Part shown: positions 49,854 through 59,227 of the stretch, one piece after another | How the letters are laid out: every line of letters starts with the position of its first letter | Numbering within the stretch: position 1 is the stretch's first letter | Assembly (NCBI GenBank): GCA_965215845.1 | Contig: CBDCEL010000004.1 | Span: 806,001-870,000, forward strand | Source of the DNA: Aurantibacter_A sp965215845 | GTDB taxonomy: Bacteria; Bacteroidota; Bacteroidia; Flavobacteriales; Flavobacteriaceae | Reading direction: 5' to 3' | Length of the DNA stretch: 64,000 bases | The notes under the pieces: generated by a model | Told to the model about the DNA's origin: nothing | Seen by the model: only the letters and a program-made list of their open reading frames with translations | Databases searched by the model: none | Made by a program: the position numbers and the translations under genes

Positions 49854-50408
49854 TTGGATAAAATAAGTCTTCTCGAAACGCTCAAGAAAGCCAAAACCGG
49901 CGACCAAAGAGCCTATAGCAAGCTTCTGGATCATTTCTGGAACGATGTCTATGGCTTTCAACTGGTGCGCACCGAAAATGAAATTGACGCAGAAGACATA
50001 ACCGTTCAGACATTTTCGAAGGCCTTTGATAAAATCGACACGTACAAGGAGGAATATGAGTTCAAAACCTGGCTCATCGCAATCTCCAAGAATATACACA
50101 TCGACCTTATTCGCAAACGTAAAAAGACAATTCTTGAAACAGGGGGCAGCAGCGAAGTAATAAAAAAAGTACTTGATGATGCACCGACTGTCGAAGACCA
50201 ATTGATTATCGAACAAAATCTCGCTACCCTGTTGCAGCATATTAAAAAGCTAAAGCCCCACTATCGAAAAGTCATCAACCTTCGTTACTTCAACGAGTTG
50301 AGTTATGCCGATATCGCCAAAGAGCTCGACGAGCCAATAAACAATGTAAAAGTCAAATTGTTAAGGGCCAAGAAGCTTTTGGCGGAAGCCATAAAGAACA
50401 AAGCCTGA
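49854..50408 (+). CDS. ECF-type RNA polymerase sigma factor (second)
   Basis: 184 residues with a TTG start at 49854; an in-frame stop lies five codons upstream and no ATG is available near it. Region 2 is RAYSKLLDHFWNDVYGF, IDAEDITVQTFSKAFDKID and FKTWLIAISKNIHIDLIRKRKK; region 4 is HYRKVINLRYFNELSYADIAKEL plus INNVKVKLLRAKKLL. No anti-sigma gene accompanies it; lipA follows 172 bases downstream. Confidence 0.88.
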   Translation: MDKISLLETLKKAKTGDQRAYSKLLDHFWNDVYGFQLVRTENEIDAEDITVQTFSKAFDKIDTYKEEYEFKTWLIAISKNIHIDLIRKRKKTILETGGSSEVIKKVLDDAPTVEDQLIIEQNLATLLQHIKKLKPHYRKVINLRYFNELSYADIAKELDEPINNVKVKLLRAKKLLAEAIKNKA

Positions 50409-50579
50409 TGGTTTTGAAAAATACAAAACACGGGCAATTGTAACTGGTTGCCTTTTATTTGGTAGTCATTCGGCAAAATACTTTTGGATGCCCTATGGCC
50501 ATGAAATCGTCAAGTGCGTCTCGACTTTGCTCCCTTAATTTGTTCGTATATTTGTTGTCTTATTCAAACCAAGTTTACA

Positions 50580-51455
50580 ATGAGTTCAGAAACCTTGGAA
50601 AACGTTCAACCCCCAAAGGGAAAACCCAAATGGTTGCGTGTCAAGCTACCAACAGGAAAGAAATATACCCAACTCAGGGGTTTAGTCGACAAATACGACC
50701 TGCACACCATCTGTACTTCAGGTAGTTGCCCAAATATGGGTGAGTGTTGGGGCGAGGGTACGGCAACATTCATGATCTTGGGAAATATCTGTACCCGTTC
50801 ATGCGGATTTTGCGGCGTTCAGACCGGGCGGCCTGAAAACGTTGATTGGTCAGAGCCCGAAAAAGTGGCCAGATCTATCAAGATAATGGATATCAAGCAT
50901 GCCGTGATTACATCGGTCGATCGCGATGACCTAAAGGATATGGGGTCTATCATCTGGGCGGAAACCGTCAAGGCCATTCGCCGAATGAATCCGGAAACGA
51001 CCTTGGAAACATTGATACCAGATTTTCAGGGTGTCAAACGCCACCTTGACCGAATTCTTGAAGTTTCACCAGAGGTCATTTCACATAATATGGAGACCGT
51101 CAAAAGGCTCACAAGGGAAGTACGGATACAAGCTAAATATGACCGAAGCCTAGAGGTATTAAGATATCTCAAGAGCAATGGGGCAAAAAGAACAAAATCG
51201 GGCATCATGCTCGGACTCGGTGAATTGGAAGAAGAGGTTATTCAGACTTTGGAAGACTTGAGAAACGCGAATGTCGATGTTGTGACAATCGGCCAATACC
51301 TACAGCCTTCCAAAAAACATTTACCGGTAAAAGAGTTCATCTTGCCCGAACAATTCAAGAAATATGAGGAAATGGGCTTAAAAATGGGATTCCGCCATGT
51401 GGAAAGTGGAGCCTTGGTAAGGTCCTCCTATAAGGCCCATAAGCACATCAACTGA
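50580..51455 (+). CDS. lipA: Lipoyl synthase
   Basis: Radical SAM enzyme inserting two sulfur atoms into octanoyl groups. 291 residues from the ATG at 50580 (MSSETLENVQPPKGKPKWLRVKL); the longer frame to 50514 is unlikely. The auxiliary cluster cysteines are in CTSGSCPNMGECWGEGTATF and the SAM cluster in GNICTRSCGFCGVQTG (CxxxCxxC). The C-terminal RSSY motif (VRSSYKAHKH) supplies a cluster ligand serine. Single gene. Confidence 0.96.
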   Translation: MSSETLENVQPPKGKPKWLRVKLPTGKKYTQLRGLVDKYDLHTICTSGSCPNMGECWGEGTATFMILGNICTRSCGFCGVQTGRPENVDWSEPEKVARSIKIMDIKHAVITSVDRDDLKDMGSIIWAETVKAIRRMNPETTLETLIPDFQGVKRHLDRILEVSPEVISHNMETVKRLTREVRIQAKYDRSLEVLRYLKSNGAKRTKSGIMLGLGELEEEVIQTLEDLRNANVDVVTIGQYLQPSKKHLPVKEFILPEQFKKYEEMGLKMGFRHVESGALVRSSYKAHKHIN

Positions 51456-51501
51456 ATGATGTGACCGCCTATTGACACCTTTAATGACCTAATCCGTTAA
51501 A

Positions 51502-52512
51502 ATGAGAGAGGTAAAAATTGGCATCAATGGCTTTGGAAGGATTGGCCGAACGCTTTTCCGGTTACTCGACCAAAATCCTCAAATCAAGGTTGTGGCCATC
51601 AACGATTTGGCCGATGCGCCCACATTGGCCCATTTGCTCAAGTATGATAGCATTCATGGTATTTTTGACCAGACGGTTTCCCATGAAGACGATGCTATCA
51701 TTGTAGGCGGAAGGCACATATCACTATTCAATCATTCGTCTCCCAAAAAAATCAATTGGTCCAAGGTCGATGTGGATATTGTTGTGGAATGCTCCGGAAA
51801 GTTTAAGGACAGACAGACGCTATCGCAGCACCTGGCTAATGGCGCAAAAAAAGTCATCTTATCGGTTCCTCCGTCCGAAGACAATATAAAAATGGTGGTT
51901 TTCGGAATTAATGAAGACATTCTTAGCGTCGAGGATGACATTATCAGTTGCGCCTCGTGCACCACGAACAACGCCGCGCCAATGATTAAGGTTATTGACG
52001 ATCTATGCGGTATTGAACAAGCCTACATCACTACCATACATTCGTATACCTCCGACCAGAGTTTGCATGATAGACCTCATCGCGATCTAAGACGGGCAAG
52101 AGCTGCCAGCCAATCCATTATACCGACAACAACCGGAGCAGCCAAGGCGTTGACCAAAATTTTTCCAAAACTGGCCAACGTTATAGGTGGTTGCGGCATT
52201 AGGGTTCCCGTTCCCAATGGTTCACTGACCGACATCACATTCAATGTCAAGAAAGATACCTCGATAGAAGAAATCAACGCCGTTTTCAAGGAAAAGGCAC
52301 TTAATGAACTAAAAACCATAATTTTATACACTGAAGACCCTATTGTATCCGTGGATATAAACAATAGTTGTCATTCTTGTACGTTTGATTCCAAGATGAC
52401 CTCTGTAATTGGCAAGATGGTCAAGGTAATCGGGTGGTACGATAATGAGACGGGCTATAGCAGTAGGATAATCGATTTAATCAACATGTTGATCGGCAAA
52501 AACTTCGTTTGA
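51502..52512 (+). CDS. gap: Glyceraldehyde-3-phosphate dehydrogenase
   Basis: 336 residues. NAD-binding N-terminus KIGINGFGRIGRTLFR, catalytic cysteine in ISCASCTTNNAAPMI, general base histidine in THSYTSDQSLHDRPH and GCGIRVPVPNGS. C-terminal GWYDNETGYSSRIIDL is typical. It shares its stop region with the hybrid kinase gene downstream (the TTG at 52509 overlaps the TGA). Several flavobacteria carry more than one GAPDH; which glycolytic direction this one serves cannot be told. Confidence 0.95.
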   Translation: MREVKIGINGFGRIGRTLFRLLDQNPQIKVVAINDLADAPTLAHLLKYDSIHGIFDQTVSHEDDAIIVGGRHISLFNHSSPKKINWSKVDVDIVVECSGKFKDRQTLSQHLANGAKKVILSVPPSEDNIKMVVFGINEDILSVEDDIISCASCTTNNAAPMIKVIDDLCGIEQAYITTIHSYTSDQSLHDRPHRDLRRARAASQSIIPTTTGAAKALTKIFPKLANVIGGCGIRVPVPNGSLTDITFNVKKDTSIEEINAVFKEKALNELKTIILYTEDPIVSVDINNSCHSCTFDSKMTSVIGKMVKVIGWYDNETGYSSRIIDLINMLIGKNFV

Positions 52513-54725
52513 AATCAAGATTTGAAAATATTCGCGCCCATTGGTCGATACCGTTACTATTTGTTTTAACGGTGCAGTTTGCCATTGGACAAGACACCAT
52601 TCCGCTAAAAGACCTTGAGACGTACTTTAACGAATCACGGGTTTACGGTAATCAGAATAAAATAGATCTGGCCCTCGAATCGCTTGAGAACGCCGCCAAA
52701 GTTGCCGAACGCAATGAAGATGTAAAATCGCTGATCGACAGCTATCATGAGTTTGCCCTTCTCTATTTGAAGTTAGACAAGGAAGAGACAACATTGTTTT
52801 ATTGGGATCGGGCCAAGGCGTTGCTGAAAGATATTGAATACCCCCACGGCAATGCGATCCACAAGTATGTGGAAGGAGTGTTGGAATTTCGCAATGAAAA
52901 GGGGTTTCAAGCCAGATATCTCTTGGACGAGGCCAAACAATTGAGCAATGACCGAAATATGTTCAACAACATATTGCTTGAGGAGGGAAACATCTTTTTA
53001 AACCAGGAGAAATATGATGACGCCACCAAAAACTTCAATTCATTGGTCATCAATACCGATATTCATGAAAAGGAATATTTGGCCGCAAAGGCGCATCTGG
53101 GCTTGGCCAAAATCTTCTTCAAGACAGAAAAATATGCCGAAGGTGCTGAAAACGGCGAAAAAGCCTTGGCCATTGCCAATGAAAACAACTTCTTCAAAGA
53201 AGTTGTGGAAGCTAACGAGTTGTTGACCGAGACCTATACAAAACTAGGCACATTCGACAAGGCCCTAATCAACAATCAAAACCTGCTTGCGATTCGAGAC
53301 TCGATCTTTAATATCGAAAAGGTGCAAACGGAAATGAAAGTTGCCGACAAGATCAATTTCGAGATCATGAGCAATCAAATCAAAAACCAAGACAAGAAAA
53401 TCGAGGAACTTGATGAGGCGCGTAACCGATCTGATTTGACTGCAATTCTTACTACGGCTTTTTTGATGATCATCTCTTTGCTGGCAATTTCATTGTATCG
53501 CAACAACCAAATCAAATTGAAGACCAACGATCTTTTGCAAACAAAAAACAGTGAGTTGCAAGCGGCAAGAGATGAGGCGGTACACGCCATGGAGGCCAAA
53601 AGTAATTTTTTGTCAACGGTTAGCCACGAATTGCGAACACCCTTGTATGCCGTTACCGGACTGACCCATCTACTTTTGGAGGAAAATCCAAACGCGGATC
53701 AAAAAGAGCATCTCAAAGCCTTGAAGTTCTCGGGAGACTACCTCTTGAACTTCATCAATGATATTTTGCATATCAACAAAATCGACGCCGACAAGTTGGA
53801 ACCGTTGAACATTGAGTTCAATCTCAAGAAAGTTCTAAAAGAAGTCATCGATAGTTTGAAGCAAAGTGCCAATGAAAATAAAACCAAGATCATTCTTGAA
53901 TATGACGAGGACATTCCGTCCCATCTGATGAGCGACCCGCTTAAAATTTCCCAAATATTCATGAATTTGGTCGGAAATGCCCTAAAATTCACAAAAAACG
54001 GGGAGGTCAAGGTCATTGCGAAATTGGTCGACAAGGTTGAAGAAGACGTCACTTTATACTTCGAGGTCGAAGACAATGGCATCGGAATATCAAAAGAAAA
54101 GCAAGAGAGCATCTTTGAGGGTTTCGAACAAGGATCGATTCAAATCAACCGCGAGTACGGCGGCACCGGCCTAGGCCTGACCATTGTAAAAAGCCTTCTG
54201 GGTCTCTTTAACAGCAAAATTGATCTTAAAAGCGAGCTCGGCAAGGGTAGTTCGTTCTTTTTTGAACTCAATATCAAAAGTAAGGACAGCCTTGTCGATG
54301 ATATTCCATTTGAAATGACTCCTGAGGATTACCAGTTCGAAGGGCTTCATCTGATGATTGTCGAAGACAATAAGATAAATCAGGTCATCACCAAGAAGAT
54401 GTTGACGAAGAAGGGCATCACAAGTGATATTGCCAGCAACGGTCATGAAGCGGTAGAGCTCGCCGAAGAAAATAAATACGATGCGATTCTAATGGACATT
54501 CACATGCCGGGTATCAGCGGAGAGGAAGCCACGATTCAAATCAGAAAATTCGATCAAGAAACCCCTATTATCGCCTTAACTGCGATTTCTTTGGATGATA
54601 GTCTGGAAAGTTTTTATGCCGCCGGATGCAACGACGTAGTCACCAAACCTTTCAAGCCGGAGGTTTTCTACCAAAAAATCGGGGAGAACATCTTCGAACG
54701 AAAGATCAAGAATCCGGCTTCGTAA
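52509..54725 (+). CDS. Hybrid sensor histidine kinase with TPR sensor and receiver domain
   Basis: 738 residues, TTG start overlapping the GAPDH stop. Signal peptide (about 1-26, ending FAIGQ), then periplasmic tetratricopeptide-like repeats to about residue 290, one transmembrane helix (about 312-330, LTAILTTAFLMIISLLAIS). Next come the kinase with FLSTVSHELRTPLYAV (phosphoacceptor histidine), N-box MNLVGNALKFTKNGE, G-boxes VEDNGIGISKE and GGTGLGLTIVKSL, and a C-terminal receiver (about 612-730) with MIVEDNKINQVI and ILMDIHMPGISGEE. Such TPR-kinases sense periplasmic signals. The target is unknown. Confidence 0.9.
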   Translation: MKSRFENIRAHWSIPLLFVLTVQFAIGQDTIPLKDLETYFNESRVYGNQNKIDLALESLENAAKVAERNEDVKSLIDSYHEFALLYLKLDKEETTLFYWDRAKALLKDIEYPHGNAIHKYVEGVLEFRNEKGFQARYLLDEAKQLSNDRNMFNNILLEEGNIFLNQEKYDDATKNFNSLVINTDIHEKEYLAAKAHLGLAKIFFKTEKYAEGAENGEKALAIANENNFFKEVVEANELLTETYTKLGTFDKALINNQNLLAIRDSIFNIEKVQTEMKVADKINFEIMSNQIKNQDKKIEELDEARNRSDLTAILTTAFLMIISLLAISLYRNNQIKLKTNDLLQTKNSELQAARDEAVHAMEAKSNFLSTVSHELRTPLYAVTGLTHLLLEENPNADQKEHLKALKFSGDYLLNFINDILHINKIDADKLEPLNIEFNLKKVLKEVIDSLKQSANENKTKIILEYDEDIPSHLMSDPLKISQIFMNLVGNALKFTKNGEVKVIAKLVDKVEEDVTLYFEVEDNGIGISKEKQESIFEGFEQGSIQINREYGGTGLGLTIVKSLLGLFNSKIDLKSELGKGSSFFFELNIKSKDSLVDDIPFEMTPEDYQFEGLHLMIVEDNKINQVITKKMLTKKGITSDIASNGHEAVELAEENKYDAILMDIHMPGISGEEATIQIRKFDQETPIIALTAISLDDSLESFYAAGCNDVVTKPFKPEVFYQKIGENIFERKIKNPAS

Positions 54726-55713
54726 GATACTCCAAATCGGTGAGCAATTCATTCTTACCATCACCAAAAAATGCGTGTGAAATGGTTATATAGAATAGGT
54801 TCTCCACTTTTCCCTGTAGTTTGACATAGTCTTTTTCGGTGGTAATCACCATTTCCTTCGAGCCGAAATCCTTGATTTCCGACGCCGAAAAAGCATGATG
54901 GTCCTTGAATCGCATATGTTCAAAATCAATTCCTTTTTGATCTAGGTACCGCTTTAAAGGTGCTGCATCCGCAATGCCGGTTACCAAGGTTACTTTTCGA
55001 CCGATTACTTCCTCCAGTGGTTTATCCGTATTCCCTCCAATAAGTACATCATTATATTCCAAATAAGAAAATAAGACCTTTTGGTTCCGAAGCGGTTTGA
55101 TTTTTTTGATGATCTCGGCCTGTTCGTCTTCGGTCAGACTGATAGGACATTTTGTAATTATTATGGCCTCTGCCCTCCTGGCTTGGTCTCGGCTATCCCT
55201 CAAAGTGCCCGTAGGTATGAAATAATCATTATAATAAGGCCGGTCATAAGTAGTGAGCAATATCGAATAGCTCGGTCTGACTTTTCTGTGCTGAAAAGCA
55301 TCGTCCAAAAGGATCAAGTCGGGCTTGATACCCTCCTCCAACATACGAATTCCATTTCGGCGATTCGCATCCACGGCCAATGGAATATTTTTGAATTTTC
55401 GAAAAATTTGAAAGGGCTCATCACCTAATTCCTCTACGGTACTGTTCATGTTTGCCAAGACAAATCCCGTCGATTTTCTTCTATACCCCCTACTAAGAAC
55501 CGCCAACCGATGATTTTTTTGCAATTCGGTTATAAGAAACTCGACCATCGGGGTCTTTCCTGTGCCACCCAAGCTTAGATTCCCGACACATATTGTTGGG
55601 GTAGCGAACGCTTGTGAACTTAAAATTCCGACATCATAGAGGTAATTGCGAATTCGAATCACGAGTCCGTAAATCAAGGCTAGCGGAAATACGATAATCC
55701 TCAGAAGTAACAT
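54706..55713 (-). CDS. lpxK: Tetraacyldisaccharide 4'-kinase
   Basis: Phosphorylates lipid A precursor at the 4' position. 335 residues, membrane-associated at the N-terminus (MLLLRIIVFPLALIYGLVIR). P-loop CVGNLSLGGTGKTPMVEFL, LSRGYRRKSTGFV and DDAFQHRKVRPSYSILLT (with the catalytic DxxxH) are typical. It overlaps the convergent hybrid kinase gene by 20 bases at the 3' end. Neighbouring genes on the other side are divergent. Confidence 0.95.
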   Translation of the reverse strand: MLLLRIIVFPLALIYGLVIRIRNYLYDVGILSSQAFATPTICVGNLSLGGTGKTPMVEFLITELQKNHRLAVLSRGYRRKSTGFVLANMNSTVEELGDEPFQIFRKFKNIPLAVDANRRNGIRMLEEGIKPDLILLDDAFQHRKVRPSYSILLTTYDRPYYNDYFIPTGTLRDSRDQARRAEAIIITKCPISLTEDEQAEIIKKIKPLRNQKVLFSYLEYNDVLIGGNTDKPLEEVIGRKVTLVTGIADAAPLKRYLDQKGIDFEHMRFKDHHAFSASEIKDFGSKEMVITTEKDYVKLQGKVENLFYITISHAFFGDGKNELLTDLEYLTKPDS

Positions 55714-55759
55714 CGGAACGAAAATATAATATTTAACTTTGGAATGTTATTTTTTCGAT

Positions 55760-56854
55760 ATGATAGTTCAGGAAGTTACCGATATACTTGAAGAATTGGC
55801 TCCGTTGGCCCAAGCAGAGGATTTTGACAATGTCGGTCTATTGGTAGGGAAGCCTAAAGACAAGGTAAACGGAATTTTAGTGACCCTAGACACCTTGGAA
55901 AATGTTCTCGACGAGGCAATTGCCCATGATTGCAATATGATCGTTAGCTTTCACCCGATTATTTTCAACGGATTGAAGAGGATCACGGGTGCTAATTATG
56001 TCGAACGGACGGTGTTGAAGGCTATCAAACACAATATTTCGATTTATAGTATGCATACCGCCTTGGACAACAGTCCACATGGGGTCAATGCCAAAATTTG
56101 TGAGGTTTTGGGGCTGACGAATACCGAAATACTGATTCCCAAAAAGGGTAATATCAAAAAATTGACGACCTATGTGCCCAAAACCAGTGCCGAACGGTTA
56201 AAAGGTGCTCTTTTCTTGGCTGGTGCCGGTAACATCGGTAATTATAGCGACTGCAGTTTTACTGTTGATGGCACTGGAAGTTATAGGGGAGGCAAAGGAA
56301 GTAATCCGACAATCGGGGAAAGGGGACAATTGGAATTGGCCGAGGAAACGCAAATCAATGTTACTTTTTCATCATATAAAGAGCGAGCCATTTTACAAGC
56401 GCTCTTTCAGAACCATCCATATGAGGAAGTGGCCTACGAGATTTTCACCCTTGACAACCAAAATCAAAATATTGGAATGGGAATGGTCGGGAACTTACAA
56501 AAAGAAATGGATGAGACGGATTTTTTATCGTATCTCAAGAGTAAAATGAACGTCTCGACCGTTCGACATTCCGCTCTCTTGGGCAAAAGTGTACATAAAG
56601 TGGCCGTTCTCGGGGGTAGTGGTGCCTTTGCCATTTCGGCCGCGATACAAAGCGGGGCGGATGTTTTTGTTACTTCCGACGTCAAATATCATCAGTTCTT
56701 CGAGGCAGAAAATAAAGTCGTCATCGCCGATATCGGGCACTATGAGTCCGAACAGTTTACAAAAAACCTATTGGCCGACTATCTTACCAAAAAAATCCCT
56801 AATTTTGCAATCCGTTTATCGGAAAGTAATACCAATCCAATCAAGTATTTATAA
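55760..56854 (+). CDS. Nif3-like dinuclear metal centre protein
   Basis: 364 residues from the ATG at 55760 (MIVQEVTDILEELAPLAQ); a 7-residue longer frame starts at 55739. YbgI/NIF3 family: metal ligands in VSFHPIIFNG, SMHTALDNSPHGVNAKI and, at the C-terminus, DIGHYESEQF. The central insert (about 120-240) resembles the PII-like domain of the long Nif3 type. Activity uncertain (proposed GTP cyclohydrolase-like or other hydrolase). The zinc-ribbon gene follows 2 bases downstream, so they are co-transcribed. Confidence 0.9.
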   Translation: MIVQEVTDILEELAPLAQAEDFDNVGLLVGKPKDKVNGILVTLDTLENVLDEAIAHDCNMIVSFHPIIFNGLKRITGANYVERTVLKAIKHNISIYSMHTALDNSPHGVNAKICEVLGLTNTEILIPKKGNIKKLTTYVPKTSAERLKGALFLAGAGNIGNYSDCSFTVDGTGSYRGGKGSNPTIGERGQLELAEETQINVTFSSYKERAILQALFQNHPYEEVAYEIFTLDNQNQNIGMGMVGNLQKEMDETDFLSYLKSKMNVSTVRHSALLGKSVHKVAVLGGSGAFAISAAIQSGADVFVTSDVKYHQFFEAENKVVIADIGHYESEQFTKNLLADYLTKKIPNFAIRLSESNTNPIKYL

Positions 56855-56856
56855 AT

Positions 56857-57639
56857 ATGGCTAAAAAAAAGGCAGAGGCTACGGTAGAGGATAAGCTTAG
56901 GGCTTTATACGATCTCCAGTTAATCGATTCAAGGGTAGACGAAATTCGCAATGTTCGAGGCGAACTTCCTTTAGAGGTTGAAGATTTGGAAGATGAGGTT
57001 CTTGGCCTAAAGACCCGAATGGATAAACTCAAAACGGACATCGAAACCATCAATTTCGAAATCGGAGCCAAAAAGAACCTTATCGAAGAATCGAAGGCTT
57101 TGATCAAAAAATATACCGAGCAGCAAAAAAACGTCAGAAATTCGCGTGAGTTCAATTCCATTTCAAAGGAATTGGAGTTTCAAGAACTCGAAATTCAGTT
57201 GGCCGAAAAGAATATCAAGGAATTTAAGGCCCAAATAGAGCAAAAGAAGGAGGTCGTTGCCGAAACCAAAGAAAAGCTTTCTGAAAGGGAAACCCACCTA
57301 AAGCATAAAAAGGGGGAGCTCGACGCAATTTTGGCAGAAACCGAAAAAGAGGAAAAAGCCCTATTGGCAAAATCGGCCAAGTATCAAAAGGAGATTGACG
57401 AGCGTTTGGTACACGCCTATTCCAGAATACGAAACAATGTCAAGAACGGTTTGGCGGTAGTGCCTGTTGAAAGGGGTGCCTCAGGCGGCTCATTCTTCAC
57501 CATACCACCACAGGTGCAGGTAGAAATCGCTTCGCGTAAAAAAATCATCACTGACGAACATAGCGGTCGCATATTGGTCGACCCAGTCTTGGCCGAGGAA
57601 GAACAGGCCAAAATGGAAAAGATGTTCGCCAAATTATAG
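56857..57639 (+). CDS. Zinc-ribbon regulatory family protein lacking its cysteines
   Basis: 260 residues. A long N-terminal coiled coil (about 10-190, rich in E, K and L) is followed by the region normally holding a C4-type zinc ribbon: GLAVVPVERGASGGSFFTIPPQVQVEIAS and KIITDEHSGRILVDP. The frame and spacing match the family, but there is no cysteine in the whole protein, so no zinc can be bound by that ribbon. Located directly after the Nif3-like gene, the usual flavobacterial pairing. A terminator follows at 57664. Confidence 0.85.
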   Translation: MAKKKAEATVEDKLRALYDLQLIDSRVDEIRNVRGELPLEVEDLEDEVLGLKTRMDKLKTDIETINFEIGAKKNLIEESKALIKKYTEQQKNVRNSREFNSISKELEFQELEIQLAEKNIKEFKAQIEQKKEVVAETKEKLSERETHLKHKKGELDAILAETEKEEKALLAKSAKYQKEIDERLVHAYSRIRNNVKNGLAVVPVERGASGGSFFTIPPQVQVEIASRKKIITDEHSGRILVDPVLAEEEQAKMEKMFAKL

Positions 57640-57663
57640 AAATATCTACTGACAAGATTCATG

Positions 57664-57692
57664 GCCGTTCTTTGTAAGGAGCGGCTTTTTTA
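57664..57692 (+). terminator. Intrinsic terminator after the zinc-ribbon gene
   Basis: GCCGTTC / GGAGCGGC stem (57664-57670 and 57678-57685, with G-T pairs), followed by T7. It overlaps the end of the convergent kmo gene by three bases. Confidence 0.75.
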
Positions 57693-59033
57693 TTTTAGCA
57701 GTCCCAATATCTTTTCCTCAACCTCGTGGCTATCCCACTTCGAGGCAAGATTGGGCATTTGCATCACTTCTCTCATGATGACCTCCTGAGCGTCACCTAT
57801 GGCCAAAGCCTCTGAATAGGGCCTATCTGAAAACGTGACCCTGGAATAAACGGGAATCCACTTATCGGGATGTTTCTTGGCAAAATGCTTTTCGATTTTC
57901 TTCTGGAGCAAAAAATTTGGGTCTGCCGTTTTACTGCTCATTTCAACAAAATTGCGGTAACTCAGTTCCGCAATGGCATCGGCATTCGGTTTTCTGGCCC
58001 GCTGATAATCAGCGAAAATACTTTCCCAATCGTCGCCATGTTTTTTCATGGATTCGTTGAGGATAAAAATATCTTCAAAGCCCGCATTCATACCCTGCCC
58101 ATAGAACGGCACAATGGCATGTGCAGAATCGCCTACCAAGGCAACCTTGTCCCAATAAGTCCAAGGATAGCATTTCATGGTGACCAATGCACTTGTCGGG
58201 TTTTTGAAAAAATCATCGATCAGATTTTCAATATCCCTGCTGACGTTCGGAAAATACGTCTTGAAGAATTGTTGGGCATCCGCTTTGTTATTGATATTTT
58301 CAAATGACACCTCTCCCTCAAAGGGCATAAAAAGGGTACAGGTAAAACTTCCGTCTAAATTGGGCATTGCGATGAACATGAACTTTCCCCTGGGCCAGAT
58401 GTGAAAAGAATGTTTGTCAAGTTTATGTGTACCATCGTCGTTTGGCGGAATGGTCAATTCCTTATAGCCAACATCAATGAAATCTTGGGAATAATCGAAA
58501 CGACTACGGCGTTGCATTTTGTGACGCACCCGGGAGAATGCGCCATCGCAGCCAAAAACGATATCGTAATCATATGCTTTCCACTCCCCTTTCTCCGTCT
58601 CCCCAGTATATATCTTGGCCTCGGGCAAATCTATATCCCAGACCTTCTCATTGAAACGAAATCGGGCTCCAGACTTTTCTGCCAAAGTAATCATGGTTCT
58701 ATTCAATACGCCTCGGGAAATCGACCAGATTGCCTCTCCATCTTTTCCATAGGGCTGAAAATACATCTCCTTGCCAATGACATGCATGGCACGCTTATCA
58801 AGTGGAATGGCTATTTTCTTGATTTCCTCTTCAAGACCTATCTCTTCAAGTGCCCTCCATCCCCTATTGCTCATGGCAAGATTTATCGAACGTCCGGAAA
58901 ACTCAATGGTTCGAATATCGGGCCTACGATCAAAAACAGTGACCTCATGCCCTGCTTTCCTGAGATAAATAGACAATAGTGAACCTACCAATCCTGAGCC
59001 AATAATGGCAATGTTCTTAGGGGTTTGGGTCAT
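57690..59033 (-). CDS. kmo: Kynurenine 3-monooxygenase
   Basis: FAD-dependent aromatic hydroxylase converting kynurenine to 3-hydroxykynurenine. 447 residues. N-terminal FAD site IAIIGSGLVGSLLSIYLRKAGHEVTVFDRR, the second FAD motif VALVGDSAHAIVPFYGQGMNAGFEDI, and KMO-type features FSGRSINLAMSNRGWRALE and PYSEALAIGDAQE. The C-terminal end (LASKWDSHEVEEKIL) is typical of the bacterial enzymes. In this phylum the pathway leads via quinolinate to NAD. No other pathway genes are in the window. Confidence 0.92.
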   Translation of the reverse strand: MTQTPKNIAIIGSGLVGSLLSIYLRKAGHEVTVFDRRPDIRTIEFSGRSINLAMSNRGWRALEEIGLEEEIKKIAIPLDKRAMHVIGKEMYFQPYGKDGEAIWSISRGVLNRTMITLAEKSGARFRFNEKVWDIDLPEAKIYTGETEKGEWKAYDYDIVFGCDGAFSRVRHKMQRRSRFDYSQDFIDVGYKELTIPPNDDGTHKLDKHSFHIWPRGKFMFIAMPNLDGSFTCTLFMPFEGEVSFENINNKADAQQFFKTYFPNVSRDIENLIDDFFKNPTSALVTMKCYPWTYWDKVALVGDSAHAIVPFYGQGMNAGFEDIFILNESMKKHGDDWESIFADYQRARKPNADAIAELSYRNFVEMSSKTADPNFLLQKKIEKHFAKKHPDKWIPVYSRVTFSDRPYSEALAIGDAQEVIMREVMQMPNLASKWDSHEVEEKILGLLK

Positions 59034-59172
59034 ATTCTTGATAGTGGTGCAGTTACTCGGGGCAAAAGTAATGAATTTCTTTACGGTAATTTAACATGAC
59101 GACAACGTCTGTCGCATCCGTTTTGACCGTATATATTGAGAACATTCCGCGAGAGCGTCCATATATACCCAA

Positions 59173-59209
59173 AAAAAGTCCTTCACATTAAGATTGTGAA
59201 GGACTTTTT
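59173..59209. terminator. Bidirectional intrinsic terminator downstream of clpP
   Basis: Perfect 15-base inverted repeat AAAAAGTCCTTCACA (59173-59187) / TGTGAAGGACTTTTT (59195-59209), loop TTAAGAT. It gives A/T runs on both sides and closes the minus-strand protease gene 19 bases after its stop. Confidence 0.9.
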
Positions 59210-59227
59210 GATTTTATAAGCTTCGTT

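Noticed and set aside
54706..54725. Overlap of the hybrid kinase and lpxK genes as a regulatory signal
   Set aside because: A 20-base convergent overlap is common packing and needs no special function.
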